From contig NZ_AMRN01000006.1 of assembly GCF_000300275.1 (NCBI RefSeq), forward strand, positions 221,713 through 285,712: 64,000 nucleotides of DNA, written 5' to 3'. The DNA comes from Thalassospira profundimaris WP0211 (GTDB lineage Bacteria; Pseudomonadota; Alphaproteobacteria; Rhodospirillales; Thalassospiraceae). Positions 34,772-42,701 of the stretch are shown in pieces (positions within the stretch are counted from its first letter, which is position 1; every line of letters begins with the position of its first letter). A program made the position numbers and the translations under genes. The notes under the pieces are model-generated. The model did no database searches, was not told where the DNA came from, and worked only from the letters and a program-made list of their open reading frames with translations.

Positions 34772-35830
34772 CTATTTTCTGGTATCTGTTTCAATAAGGT
34801 TGAACCTATCCGATGTTATCCGGCGAATTTCATCAGTGTAATTAGAGTTCATCACATAGACATCAGACCCTTGCTGTAGTGACGCCATCGCTTCATCCGG
34901 AGAAATCACCGGCACACCAGTTACGGGCAGGTATTTTCCCTGCTTCGCCGGGTTAATATCAACCGCTGCCTTCACATTGTATCCAGCACGCATCATCAAT
35001 AATGCAAAGATAACGCCTTTTGATGCACCACCCCAAATAACGATATTTTTTTCAGGGTGTGTTGGAATATTCAAAAAATCTTCAGGAAAGGGCAGTCGCT
35101 CATCTGAACCTATTTCAGGTGTTCCAAGCGAAGCCAGGTCTGCAACGACATAAAGATACTGCCCACCGAAAAGTCGCCCCTTCTCCAGGATGCGGCCAAA
35201 TATTCGGTCAAAATCGCTTAGACGGAAATAATTAACATGCTCATAGAAAATATCGAACCAAACCTTGTTTTCGCAAATCCAGTCAAAACACGGAACTTCG
35301 ATATAAATGAGCCCCTTTCCACCGTTCGCGACCTTAAGCTGTTCAAGAAACGAAACGGGGTCAGGAATATGTTCCAATACATGTCTCAGAATCAGCCCAT
35401 TGGATGGTGCCATAACTCCTGGCTCGAAGTATCGTTTCTTAATTTTTGGGTTGCTTCCTTCGTAAGTTGGATCAACCCCTGTAATCGTCGCTCCTTTGGA
35501 TGACAGGAGCTCCAGAAAAAGGCCTTTCCCGCAACCAACTTCCACAAGATCGGACAATTGCATTGTCCGCTGGATGATCTCAGAGACAACTTCAAGGTGA
35601 TCCTTGAAGAAAGTGCTATGCCCCTGCTCATTATCGTAGTTCGCGTCGTAGTCGATAATTGACGGATCAAATGCGATATTGCGGACTAAACCCGTTTGGA
35701 GGTCTTCGACAACTTCTATATCACCCGTGACACAACTTATTGCATCACTTTGGCTTGCATAAACACGGTTCTGAAGTACTGGAAACGACTTCTGCCGATA
35801 CAACACATTGACACCTGAGCTTGAAGTCAT
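34772..35830 (-). CDS. SAM-dependent methyltransferase with C-methyltransferase-type C-terminal domain
   Basis: A 352-aa protein. The SAM-binding motif is LVEVGCGKGLFLEL at residues 95-108. The sequence FYEHVNYF at 195-202 holds a Glu-His pair (197-198), the catalytic pair position known from TylC3/KijD1-type C-methyltransferases. A C-terminal Rossmann-like domain (from about 265, NIVIWGGASKGVIFALL) matches the one in the neighbouring zinc-finger methyltransferase, but the zinc-finger N-terminus is missing here. The start ATG 35830 follows GGGGAG. The gap to the upstream gene is 7 bp. It is either a second C-methyltransferase or a diverged copy acting on another position. Confidence 0.8.
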   Translation of the reverse strand: MTSSSGVNVLYRQKSFPVLQNRVYASQSDAISCVTGDIEVVEDLQTGLVRNIAFDPSIIDYDANYDNEQGHSTFFKDHLEVVSEIIQRTMQLSDLVEVGCGKGLFLELLSSKGATITGVDPTYEGSNPKIKKRYFEPGVMAPSNGLILRHVLEHIPDPVSFLEQLKVANGGKGLIYIEVPCFDWICENKVWFDIFYEHVNYFRLSDFDRIFGRILEKGRLFGGQYLYVVADLASLGTPEIGSDERLPFPEDFLNIPTHPEKNIVIWGGASKGVIFALLMMRAGYNVKAAVDINPAKQGKYLPVTGVPVISPDEAMASLQQGSDVYVMNSNYTDEIRRITSDRFNLIETDTRK

Positions 35831-35837
35831 AAAGTCG

Positions 35838-36683
35838 TTACTCCCCAACAACATAGGGCGGATCAATCACGTTGTCTTCGCGCGCGCCAAAGCGCAGAAG
35901 ATCACGTCGCCCAAACTCGTCCGCAACTTTTTCCGCAAGTTCTCTAACAGTCGTTGCCTTCCTGCTGCATATGTTAACCGGTCCCTGAACATCTCCCAGT
36001 GCGACCTCGACAATTTCTCGTGCTGCATCGGAGACATCCATAAAATCCCGAACCTGGGTACCCGATGTCAGTGCAACCGGCTCTCCTTTCCGGATTTGGT
36101 TTCGGATATGCGAAACCAATCGTCGTTCGTCTTCACCTTCTCCGTAGAGATAAAATAGACGGCACCAGGCAAACTCAACTGCTTTCCCTTTCAGGTTTGA
36201 AGAATTCAGGAAAAACTGTGACAGTGCCAAGTATAGTGCCGCCTTGGCAGCCCCGTAAGGTGAATTGGGCCTAAGCGGCGTGGTCACCGGCAGAACCTTT
36301 TGGGAAAGGTCATATTCAAAGCATGTTCCAATTCCGACGAACCTACTGACATTCGAGGCTTCGCAAGCTTGCGCCAGCTTTAAGGTCCCAGACAAACAAT
36401 CAAGATTACGTGCTGATGTTTGGTATTTTCCCGGTTCAGCATACCACGCCAAATGGATAACGGTATCAACACCCTCCAGATGCCGCTGCCACCATTCGAC
36501 ACTTTCTTTAAACACGTCGGTGGTGGAAACTATAACTGGCGCAAACTGATTGCTGTCAATGACCGTCAAATCAGTCTGCTGACGGGCAACAAGCTTTAAT
36601 TTGATATCCTTCTCACACAGCGATCTCAGCACGTGTTGCCCGACAAATCCCGTTGCACCTGTAACAAGGACCGACCGCGTCAT
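35838..36683 (-). CDS. NAD(P)-dependent sugar epimerase/4-ketoreductase (extended SDR)
   Basis: A 281-aa extended short-chain dehydrogenase. The cofactor motif is VTGATGFVGQH at residues 7-17. The active site has Thr120 region (GIGTCFEY) and Tyr143-x3-Lys147 (PYGAAKAAL). Its position after the C-methyltransferase suggests it reduces the 4-keto group of the CDP-sugar, as last step of activated-sugar synthesis; epimerase activity is the alternative. Its ATG overlaps the stop of the preceding gene by 4 bp, implying coupled translation. Confidence 0.85.
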   Translation of the reverse strand: MTRSVLVTGATGFVGQHVLRSLCEKDIKLKLVARQQTDLTVIDSNQFAPVIVSTTDVFKESVEWWQRHLEGVDTVIHLAWYAEPGKYQTSARNLDCLSGTLKLAQACEASNVSRFVGIGTCFEYDLSQKVLPVTTPLRPNSPYGAAKAALYLALSQFFLNSSNLKGKAVEFAWCRLFYLYGEGEDERRLVSHIRNQIRKGEPVALTSGTQVRDFMDVSDAAREIVEVALGDVQGPVNICSRKATTVRELAEKVADEFGRRDLLRFGAREDNVIDPPYVVGE

Positions 36684-37903
36684 ACAATTTCCAGTTCAGG
36701 AACGGCAATTACAAACTTGGTATTGTGTTTGGTCAAGTAACCAAGCTGTTCGCGTATTTCAGGCAGCAAGTTCCAAGGCAGTACAAGTACATAATCAGGT
36801 GCATTTTCCTTAAGCACTTCTGGTGCAAAGATCGGGATATGGCTTCCGGGCAGATATTTCCCCTGTTTTGAGGCAGCGGCATCACAAACCAAGGGCAACA
36901 AATCCTTTTTGACACCCGCATAGTTCAAAAGCGGATTGCCCTTTGCCGCGGCCCCGTAAGCGGCGACGGACTTCCCCTGCTTTTTGCAATTGATCAAGAA
37001 CATCAGCAGGTCATCTTTGATCTTATCAGCGCGTGCCTGAAAACTCTCATATGTGTGCGGCTTACGAAGTCCCATCTTTTCTTCTTGCGACAGGACTTCG
37101 GAAACAAATGACGTTGTTTCGATATCTGCATCCTTATGACAGCCATAGACCCGAAGACTGCCACCATGAGTTGTCAGTTCCTCTACGTCATAAATTCGCA
37201 ACCCCGCATCGTTAAAAATCTTTCCAACAGTGTAGAGAGACAAGTAAGAGAAATGCTCGTGATAAATTGTATCAAACTGACACAGCTTGATAAGCTGCAT
37301 CAGATGCGGAAACTCAAGCGTAATGGTGCCTGAAGGCTTGAGCATTACTGCCAAACCTCGCGCGAAATCATTGATGTCGGGAACGTGGGCAAACACGTTA
37401 TTGCCGATCACCAGATCCGCCTTCCCATGACTGGCCGATAGTTTTTCGGCAACAGCCTGACCGAAAAATTCACGCACAACTGGAACGCCCAATAGTTCTG
37501 CCGCCCGTGCGGTATCATCTGTCGGTTCCACACCAAGACACGGAATTCGCTGCATCACGAAATTTTTCAGGAGATATCCATCATTTGATGCAACCTCGAC
37601 AACAAAGCTTTCTTCGTCGAGGTCCAAGTCACGGGTTACCTTGTCACAATACTTTGCAGCATGCGCGAGCCAGCTTTTCGATGTACTGGAAAAATAGGCG
37701 TAGTCGGAAGTAAAAAGATCAGTTTCCTTCGTATAATCCTCTGTCTGCACCAACCAGCAATGATCACAAACCTGAACCCGCAGCGGATAGCAAACTTCCG
37801 GATCCGAAAGATGTTCACGAATGACATAACTATTAGATGGCGGCGCAAAGCCTAAATCAAGAAATCCGCGCCTCAGTGATGCATTGCAGTGCCGACAGTT
37901 CAT
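36680..37903 (-). CDS. Sugar C-methyltransferase (TylC3/NovU type)
   Basis: A 407-aa three-domain methyltransferase. An N-terminal zinc-binding domain has Cys3, Cys6, Cys46 and Cys49. The SAM-binding core carries VVEVASNDGYLL at 101-112, and the catalytic Glu216-His217 pair lies in YHEHFSYLSLY. The C-terminal Rossmann-like domain begins near 310 (KSVAAYGAAAKGN). This is the architecture of enzymes that methylate carbon 3 or 5 of 4-keto-6-deoxy nucleotide sugars. It overlaps both neighbours by 4 bp. With rfbF and rfbG in the same operon, the likely substrate is CDP-4-keto-6-deoxyglucose or its epimer. Confidence 0.9.
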   Translation of the reverse strand: MNCRHCNASLRRGFLDLGFAPPSNSYVIREHLSDPEVCYPLRVQVCDHCWLVQTEDYTKETDLFTSDYAYFSSTSKSWLAHAAKYCDKVTRDLDLDEESFVVEVASNDGYLLKNFVMQRIPCLGVEPTDDTARAAELLGVPVVREFFGQAVAEKLSASHGKADLVIGNNVFAHVPDINDFARGLAVMLKPSGTITLEFPHLMQLIKLCQFDTIYHEHFSYLSLYTVGKIFNDAGLRIYDVEELTTHGGSLRVYGCHKDADIETTSFVSEVLSQEEKMGLRKPHTYESFQARADKIKDDLLMFLINCKKQGKSVAAYGAAAKGNPLLNYAGVKKDLLPLVCDAAASKQGKYLPGSHIPIFAPEVLKENAPDYVLVLPWNLLPEIREQLGYLTKHNTKFVIAVPELEIV

Positions 37904-38460
37904 AGCTTGATCCCTGAAAAATGTTCATCAATCATGGGATGCCCTTTGTCTCGCTTAGACAAATTCGCGCAAGGCAATGGCCATTTTATTCTTAATTCAG
38001 GATCATCCGGACTCAGGCCATCTTCAGACGCAGGGTGGTATGGGGCTGAATGCAAATATATCAATTCAACGTCATCCGTCAGCGTTTGAAATCCGTGTGC
38101 AAATCCTTCCGGGATTAGTATTGCTTCCCCGCGTTCTGACGATATCTTTTCGCCGTGCCACTGAAGGAAAGTGCTGGAATCTCGGCGGATATCGACAACC
38201 ACATCCCAAATCTCCCCGTGAAGGCAAGTTACCAATTTTTTTTCGGAATATGGAGGACGTTGAAAATGGAGCCCCCGCACTGTGCCCTTTTCCGACGTCA
38301 GGGTATGGTTGATTTGCGCGATAGAAGTATCCCAGCCAGCTTTTTCAAACTCGTCACTGCAATATAAGCGGCTTAAAAAACCCCGCTCGTCCCCCCTGAA
38401 CGAACGCACAATCTTGCTGACCCCCGCCAAAGGCAGGTTATGTATTTCAAACCTGCTCAT
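37900..38460 (-). CDS. dTDP-4-dehydrorhamnose 3,5-epimerase family protein
   Basis: A 186-aa cupin of the RmlC family. Visible marks are DERGFLSRLY at 24-33, the catalytic histidine in VRGLHFQRPP (His65), EIWDVVVDIR near 83-92 and the IPEGFAHGFQTL segment near 117-128. In this cluster it would act on the CDP-4-keto-6-deoxy sugar rather than a dTDP sugar. It could epimerise C3, C5 or both; the sequence does not tell. Its start overlaps rfbG by 4 bp and its end overlaps the C-methyltransferase by 4 bp. Confidence 0.9.
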   Translation of the reverse strand: MSRFEIHNLPLAGVSKIVRSFRGDERGFLSRLYCSDEFEKAGWDTSIAQINHTLTSEKGTVRGLHFQRPPYSEKKLVTCLHGEIWDVVVDIRRDSSTFLQWHGEKISSERGEAILIPEGFAHGFQTLTDDVELIYLHSAPYHPASEDGLSPDDPELRIKWPLPCANLSKRDKGHPMIDEHFSGIKL

Positions 38461-39524
38461 AATAGGGGAAGCCTTTTGTCAAAATCATCAATATCGGCAA
38501 GGCAAAGTTTACGGGCATCAGCCCCATCCAAAAATTTGCGGTACCACTTCATGGTTCGCTCAATGGACTCTTGCAAACTCCAGACCGGTTTGACTCCAAG
38601 TTGAATTCGACTTTTTGAGCTATCAAGGCGCAGCGTTTTTGCTTCGTGCAAAGCGTCCTGCGCAGCACCGAAAACAACCTTTCCACCACCAAACTTGCTG
38701 GCTGCCAATTCGGCAACAAATCGAACGTCGTCAGTCCCTTCATGACTGGGACCGAAATTATATGCCCCGGCAAGCGAAGCTTCATTAAACGAGCGCTCAG
38801 CCAAGGTCAGATACCCGTAAAGTGGCTCAACCACATGCTGCCATGGCCTTACAGCATTTGGGTTACGAACCTCTAGTGTGCGTCCTGATGACCATGCCCG
38901 AACGGCGTCGGGCAACAACCTGTCTTCCGACCAGTCACCGCCGCCAATCACATTTCCGGCCCTGGCAGATGAGATACTCACGCCCTTCTCTGCAAAGAAG
39001 GAATCACGAAACGATGAGATCACATGTTCGCTTGCAGCTTTGCTCGCACTGTATGGATCGTGACCACCAAGCGCTTCGTTCTCTCGATACGGCCAGAGCC
39101 ATTCCTGATTCTTGTATACCTTATCCGTGGTAATCATGACCGCGCATTTAAGCTCGCTGCACTCCCTGAGGGCATTTAGCAAATGCGCCGTTCCCATGAA
39201 ATTTGTATCAAAAGTCAAAAGTGGATCGCGGTAACTAGCCCTTACCAACGGCTGAGCAGCCAAATGGAAAACGATCTCGGGATTGATGGCCTTAACGTGT
39301 TGCGCCAAAGCATCACGGTCACAAATATCGCAAAACACACTGCTGTTTATCACTGACCCGACATTGGCTGCATCAAACAAGTTCGGATTGCTATCGGGGC
39401 TCAGGCTAATCCCATAGACATCAGCCTGCATTTCAGCCAACCAGAGGCTCAGCCAGCCCCCTTTGAAGCCGGAATGTCCTGTTAGAAGAACTCTCTTTCC
39501 TTTCCAAAAGGATGAATTTTGCAT
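38457..39524 (-). CDS. rfbG: CDP-glucose 4,6-dehydratase
   Basis: A 355-aa extended SDR enzyme converting CDP-glucose to CDP-4-keto-6-deoxyglucose. The NAD-binding motif LLTGHSGFKGGWLSLWL (13-29) is characteristic of CDP-glucose rather than dTDP-glucose dehydratases. MITTDKVYKN and the catalytic YSASKAASE (around 160) follow, with ARAGNVIGGGDWSEDRLLPD near 187. The start ATG 39524 (MQNSSFWKGK) follows the stop of rfbF after 11 bp. Confidence 0.95.
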   Translation of the reverse strand: MQNSSFWKGKRVLLTGHSGFKGGWLSLWLAEMQADVYGISLSPDSNPNLFDAANVGSVINSSVFCDICDRDALAQHVKAINPEIVFHLAAQPLVRASYRDPLLTFDTNFMGTAHLLNALRECSELKCAVMITTDKVYKNQEWLWPYRENEALGGHDPYSASKAASEHVISSFRDSFFAEKGVSISSARAGNVIGGGDWSEDRLLPDAVRAWSSGRTLEVRNPNAVRPWQHVVEPLYGYLTLAERSFNEASLAGAYNFGPSHEGTDDVRFVAELAASKFGGGKVVFGAAQDALHEAKTLRLDSSKSRIQLGVKPVWSLQESIERTMKWYRKFLDGADARKLCLADIDDFDKRLPLL

Positions 39525-39535
39525 TTTTGGAGCGC

Positions 39536-40312
39536 CTAATCCCAAATCTTCCAAGGGGCGGAACCCGTTTCCCACAAACGCTCGAGCATGTTCTTGTCTC
39601 GTAAGGTATCCATGGGCTGCCAAAAACCGTTATGTTCGAATGCTTCAAGCTGCCCGTCCTTGGCCAACCCGGCTAGTGGTTCCGCTTCCCAACTGGTTTC
39701 ATCACCTTCAATTCGTTCAAGCACTTTTGGCGACAGAATGAAGAACCCACCATTGATATAGCCACCATCACCGCGTGGTTTTTCCGAAAACCCTGTTACA
39801 TGCGTTCCGGATCGCTCCAATGCTCCGTAGCGTCCCGGTGGCTGAACTGCTGTTACCGACGCTAGTTTCCCATGTTTCTTATGAAAATCTATGCTAGCGG
39901 TGACATCAAGATCGCAAACACCATCGCCATACGTGAAGCAAAATGCATCCTCGTCCTGAACATAGTCTCGCACACGTTTAAGGCGCCCCCCGGTCATGGT
40001 TGCCTCACCGGTATCAACCAAGGTGACACGCCACGGCTCTGCCTTGCGTTGATGGACTTCCATCTTGTTAGATTGCATGTCAAACGTGACATCAGACATG
40101 TGAAGGAAGTAGTTCGCGAAATACTCTTTGACCAAGTACCCTTTGTAACCACAGCAGATAACGAAATCATTGACGCCGTGTGTGGAGTACACTTTCATTA
40201 TATGCCAAAGGATCGGCTTACCGCCTATTTCAATCATGGGCTTCGGTTTAAGGTGCGTTTCCTCAGAAATACGCGTCCCCAACCCACCAGCAAGTATAAC
40301 TGCTTTCACCAC
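39536..40312 (-). CDS. rfbF: Glucose-1-phosphate cytidylyltransferase
   Basis: A 258-aa nucleotidyltransferase forming CDP-glucose from CTP and glucose 1-phosphate. The nucleotide-binding start AVILAGGLGTRISEET is at 4-19, followed by KPKPMIEIGGKPILWHIMK and FTYGDGVCDLD near 125-135, all typical of RfbF. It is the first gene of the tightly packed operon and sits after a 212-bp AT-rich gap that should contain its promoter. Confidence 0.96.
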   Translation of the reverse strand: MVKAVILAGGLGTRISEETHLKPKPMIEIGGKPILWHIMKVYSTHGVNDFVICCGYKGYLVKEYFANYFLHMSDVTFDMQSNKMEVHQRKAEPWRVTLVDTGEATMTGGRLKRVRDYVQDEDAFCFTYGDGVCDLDVTASIDFHKKHGKLASVTAVQPPGRYGALERSGTHVTGFSEKPRGDGGYINGGFFILSPKVLERIEGDETSWEAEPLAGLAKDGQLEAFEHNGFWQPMDTLRDKNMLERLWETGSAPWKIWD

Positions 40313-40524
40313 CCCTCCTTACGATCATAGACGTCGTAGACAATGACGTGCTTGGCAAGCTATCAGGTTACCAGTTTTAACCAGCCTAAAAGAACGCTGA
40401 TTTTAGGATTCTCCACATAACTCGTTACGATAAAGATAAGGCCCATCCGAACCAAATATTTAGCCGCTACAAGTGATCAGCGAAAACAGTTACTGAGGTC
40501 GACAATAGTCACGTATCTCAAGCG

Positions 40525-41322
40525 TTAGCGCCCAGGAAGATAAATATCCCCCTCTGAGACAGTATGCATCGTTCCCATAAAGCTCATCGGTATGTTTCCT
40601 TTGTTGGTATTGCTCAGATGCATCAACAAAAAGTAACTACCCAATCTTTCAGAACAAAAGGCAACAGCACGCTTCTGCACAGGATTGTTAGGGGCTTTAA
40701 CTTTGAACTGATCGACAAACGCTAAATTACATCTGAAGACCTTTTCAGCAGCCACCTTCCACCAGTCGGTCTTGAAAGTGCCCAATTCAATTCCCCCTGG
40801 TATCAGGAACTTGAAATTGGAAAACTGAAGCGTCTCTTTGGGATTAAGCACACCTGTTTCAAGCGTACAAATCAGATACTTATAGAAATCCTCAAGATGG
40901 TGGACAGAAGCGTAGTGGTTGATGATGCTACCCAAGTTAAGAAGAGACGGGAAAAAGAAATCTGATGCATCTGAAACAACCGGAGCAACTTCTTCCCCCT
41001 TGTTAACCGAGTACATGCCGGGATAGTTTTTCGTTGGCTCGCCATATTTTGTCTGGCTCACGAATTTTCGATATTGCCAGATGGTGGTCTTTTCAGGAGC
41101 TTTTTCACCTTGCTCAAGTAATAGCTGCAATATCACATAGGCCCCAAGGGAACCTGCGAGGTAATTGTGAACATGTTCGGGATTTTCACAGAAATCATAT
41201 CCATGAATGATTTCAAACTCATCTGACTTGGGAGCTTTCTCTGAATTCAGCCAGATGACTTTGGCCCCTTCAGGCAACCGGTAAAGCGGCATTTCGCTAT
41301 TACAAATGACGTATACTGACAT
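40525..41322 (-). CDS. Unrecognised protein at the start of the sugar cluster
   Basis: A 265-aa protein with a strong ribosome site (GGGGAACCGG) before ATG 41322. It starts with a strand MSVYVICNSEMPLYRLP, has a central TTIWQYRKFVSQTKYGE, and ends DIYLPGR. It has no signal peptide or membrane helix. The IWQYRKF-type segment faintly recalls DUF4422-like glycosyltransferases, but the similarity is too weak to name. Base composition is AT-rich like the rest of the cluster, so it is probably part of the same acquired or variable locus. A 212-bp gap separates it from rfbF. Confidence 0.65.
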   Translation of the reverse strand: MSVYVICNSEMPLYRLPEGAKVIWLNSEKAPKSDEFEIIHGYDFCENPEHVHNYLAGSLGAYVILQLLLEQGEKAPEKTTIWQYRKFVSQTKYGEPTKNYPGMYSVNKGEEVAPVVSDASDFFFPSLLNLGSIINHYASVHHLEDFYKYLICTLETGVLNPKETLQFSNFKFLIPGGIELGTFKTDWWKVAAEKVFRCNLAFVDQFKVKAPNNPVQKRAVAFCSERLGSYFLLMHLSNTNKGNIPMSFMGTMHTVSEGDIYLPGR

Positions 41323-41381
41323 CCGGTTCCCCTAAATACACCGTAAGATCCAGATTTAATTGTATATATGGGGAACCTATA

Positions 41382-42320
41382 TCAGTCCACCATACTCTCT
41401 GATTGCATTTCGGCATACGCAGGAATTTCGGCGGTTCTGATTGTTGCCCAATCTTGATGCACCGCCAATATCGCCAGCCGATACCGCCCAATCTTCTTAA
41501 ACCCAAGCACTTCATACGCCTTTGCGGCCGCTTCGCTGTCGGTTGACAGAATAGCACGTTTAACGCCCCTCGCCCGCACCGCGAGAAGTGTTTTGGCCAC
41601 CAGAATACGGGCATAACCGTTGGAGCGTTCCTCGGGCGGGGTCCAGACGGGGCCTACTTGCACCATGTCGGGCAAGGTTGCGTTGAAGCCTGAAAGCGAC
41701 ACCGCCTTGCCATCGACGATCAGGCCCCACATGGTCCGGGCATCCAGCGCATGGACAAGGCGTGAGGCGATTTTGCTGTCAAGGCTGGGGGTGTCTTCCG
41801 CGCCGAGCGCCTCGATCTCGTAGGCACGCAACCAGCGCAGCAATGTATTGCGGTCAATCTTTTCCGCATCAACCATCTGAAAATCATCGGCGCGGGCGTT
41901 TTGCGGCACGATCAGTTTGGCAAGATCAAGCTCGTAAAGCACGTCCGATGCATTGATCGCATAGACCGCATCTTCAAGCCCCAGCTGGCAGAGCATATCC
42001 TGCGCCTGATCTGATTGACCAAACACACCTGCAACCGGTTTCAGCGGGTCTGCAACAAACGCAGCCGTCAGGGACTTTGGGATTGCCTTCTGATCGCCGG
42101 CCTCGACAAAGACATTGCCATTGCCAAATTGCGCGACAATCGCGCTAATGCTGCCATCCGGGGCCACTTCCCCGAACCAGTTGCCAGAAAGCGGGTGGCG
42201 ACGTCGTTCAATACCGGCAGTTCGCAGGTTCCCGCGCAGCACCATGCAGGTCGCTGCATGGTCGGCAAGGAATGCGATTGCGGCATCAAAATCGGCGTCG
42301 TGCAGCTTTCTGTACTGCAT
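41382..42320 (-). CDS. GNAT-family N-acetyltransferase
   Basis: A 312-aa protein with a C-terminal GNAT domain. The acetyl-CoA loop region reads VQVGPVWTPPEERSNGYARIL (split around residues 219-239), followed by the helix and the AAAKAYEVLGFKKIGRYRLAIL end typical of the fold. The N-terminal half (1-130) may be a second, degenerate GNAT lobe (MVLRGNLRTAG, WFGEVAPDGSISAIVAQF). The substrate is unknown. An intrinsic terminator-like hairpin lies in its 5' leader region. Confidence 0.8.
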   Translation of the reverse strand: MQYRKLHDADFDAAIAFLADHAATCMVLRGNLRTAGIERRRHPLSGNWFGEVAPDGSISAIVAQFGNGNVFVEAGDQKAIPKSLTAAFVADPLKPVAGVFGQSDQAQDMLCQLGLEDAVYAINASDVLYELDLAKLIVPQNARADDFQMVDAEKIDRNTLLRWLRAYEIEALGAEDTPSLDSKIASRLVHALDARTMWGLIVDGKAVSLSGFNATLPDMVQVGPVWTPPEERSNGYARILVAKTLLAVRARGVKRAILSTDSEAAAKAYEVLGFKKIGRYRLAILAVHQDWATIRTAEIPAYAEMQSESMVD

Positions 42321-42375
42321 ATCGGGGGTCCCTTTCTTTGGGCTTCAGGTAAGTGCCAAACTTTCAAATTGGCAT

Positions 42376-42401
42376 AAAAAAAGACCGCTCCATTAGCGGC
42401 C
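42376..42401 (-). terminator. Orphan terminator-like hairpin facing the GNAT gene
   Basis: On the minus strand GGCCGCT-AATGG-AGCGGTC (one G-T pair) is followed by seven T residues. No minus-strand gene ends just before it, and the GNAT start codon lies 56 bp beyond, so it could be a leader attenuator or the end of a small RNA. Confidence 0.65.
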
Positions 42402-42658
42402 CTTCACATATCGCAAGGTTATCCAATAGAGGTTCAAACAGTTATGTTTTGAAAACTCGTCGCATCGTTCCAACCATCGGATCACACCTTAAATTCAAAA
42501 AATTATCGCGTCAGAGATTTGTTAATATCACAACCTTCCGAATTTTCGATCCCTCTTTTTAAAATTCTTTGATGACAACAACATCGGTCTGAATCCGACA
42601 TCCGAAAACAATGACTCAAAAGCTGATTTTCAATTCGGTTTGCGACAACCTCGGAAAG

Positions 42659-42669
42659 TGGTATTACCA
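42659..42669. promoter_or_regulatory. PdhR/LldR-type operator upstream of lldD
   Basis: The dyad TGGT-ATT-ACCA matches the core TGGTnnnACCA bound by FadR-family (GntR) regulators such as LldR and PdhR. It lies 32 bp before the lldD start codon. Lactate-responsive control is the natural inference. No such regulator gene is in the window. Confidence 0.55.
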
Positions 42670-42701
42670 ATACAAGGCACATTTTATTCGGAGTTGACCT
42701 C

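Larger units (their letters stand above)
42321..42701. other. Divergent intergenic region, 381 bp, with operator and orphan terminator
   Basis: No protein gene found. It holds a leftward terminator hairpin at 42376-42401, an operator-like dyad at 42659-42669, and long AT-rich tracts. It must contain the lldD promoter (rightward) and the GNAT gene promoter (leftward). Confidence 0.75.
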
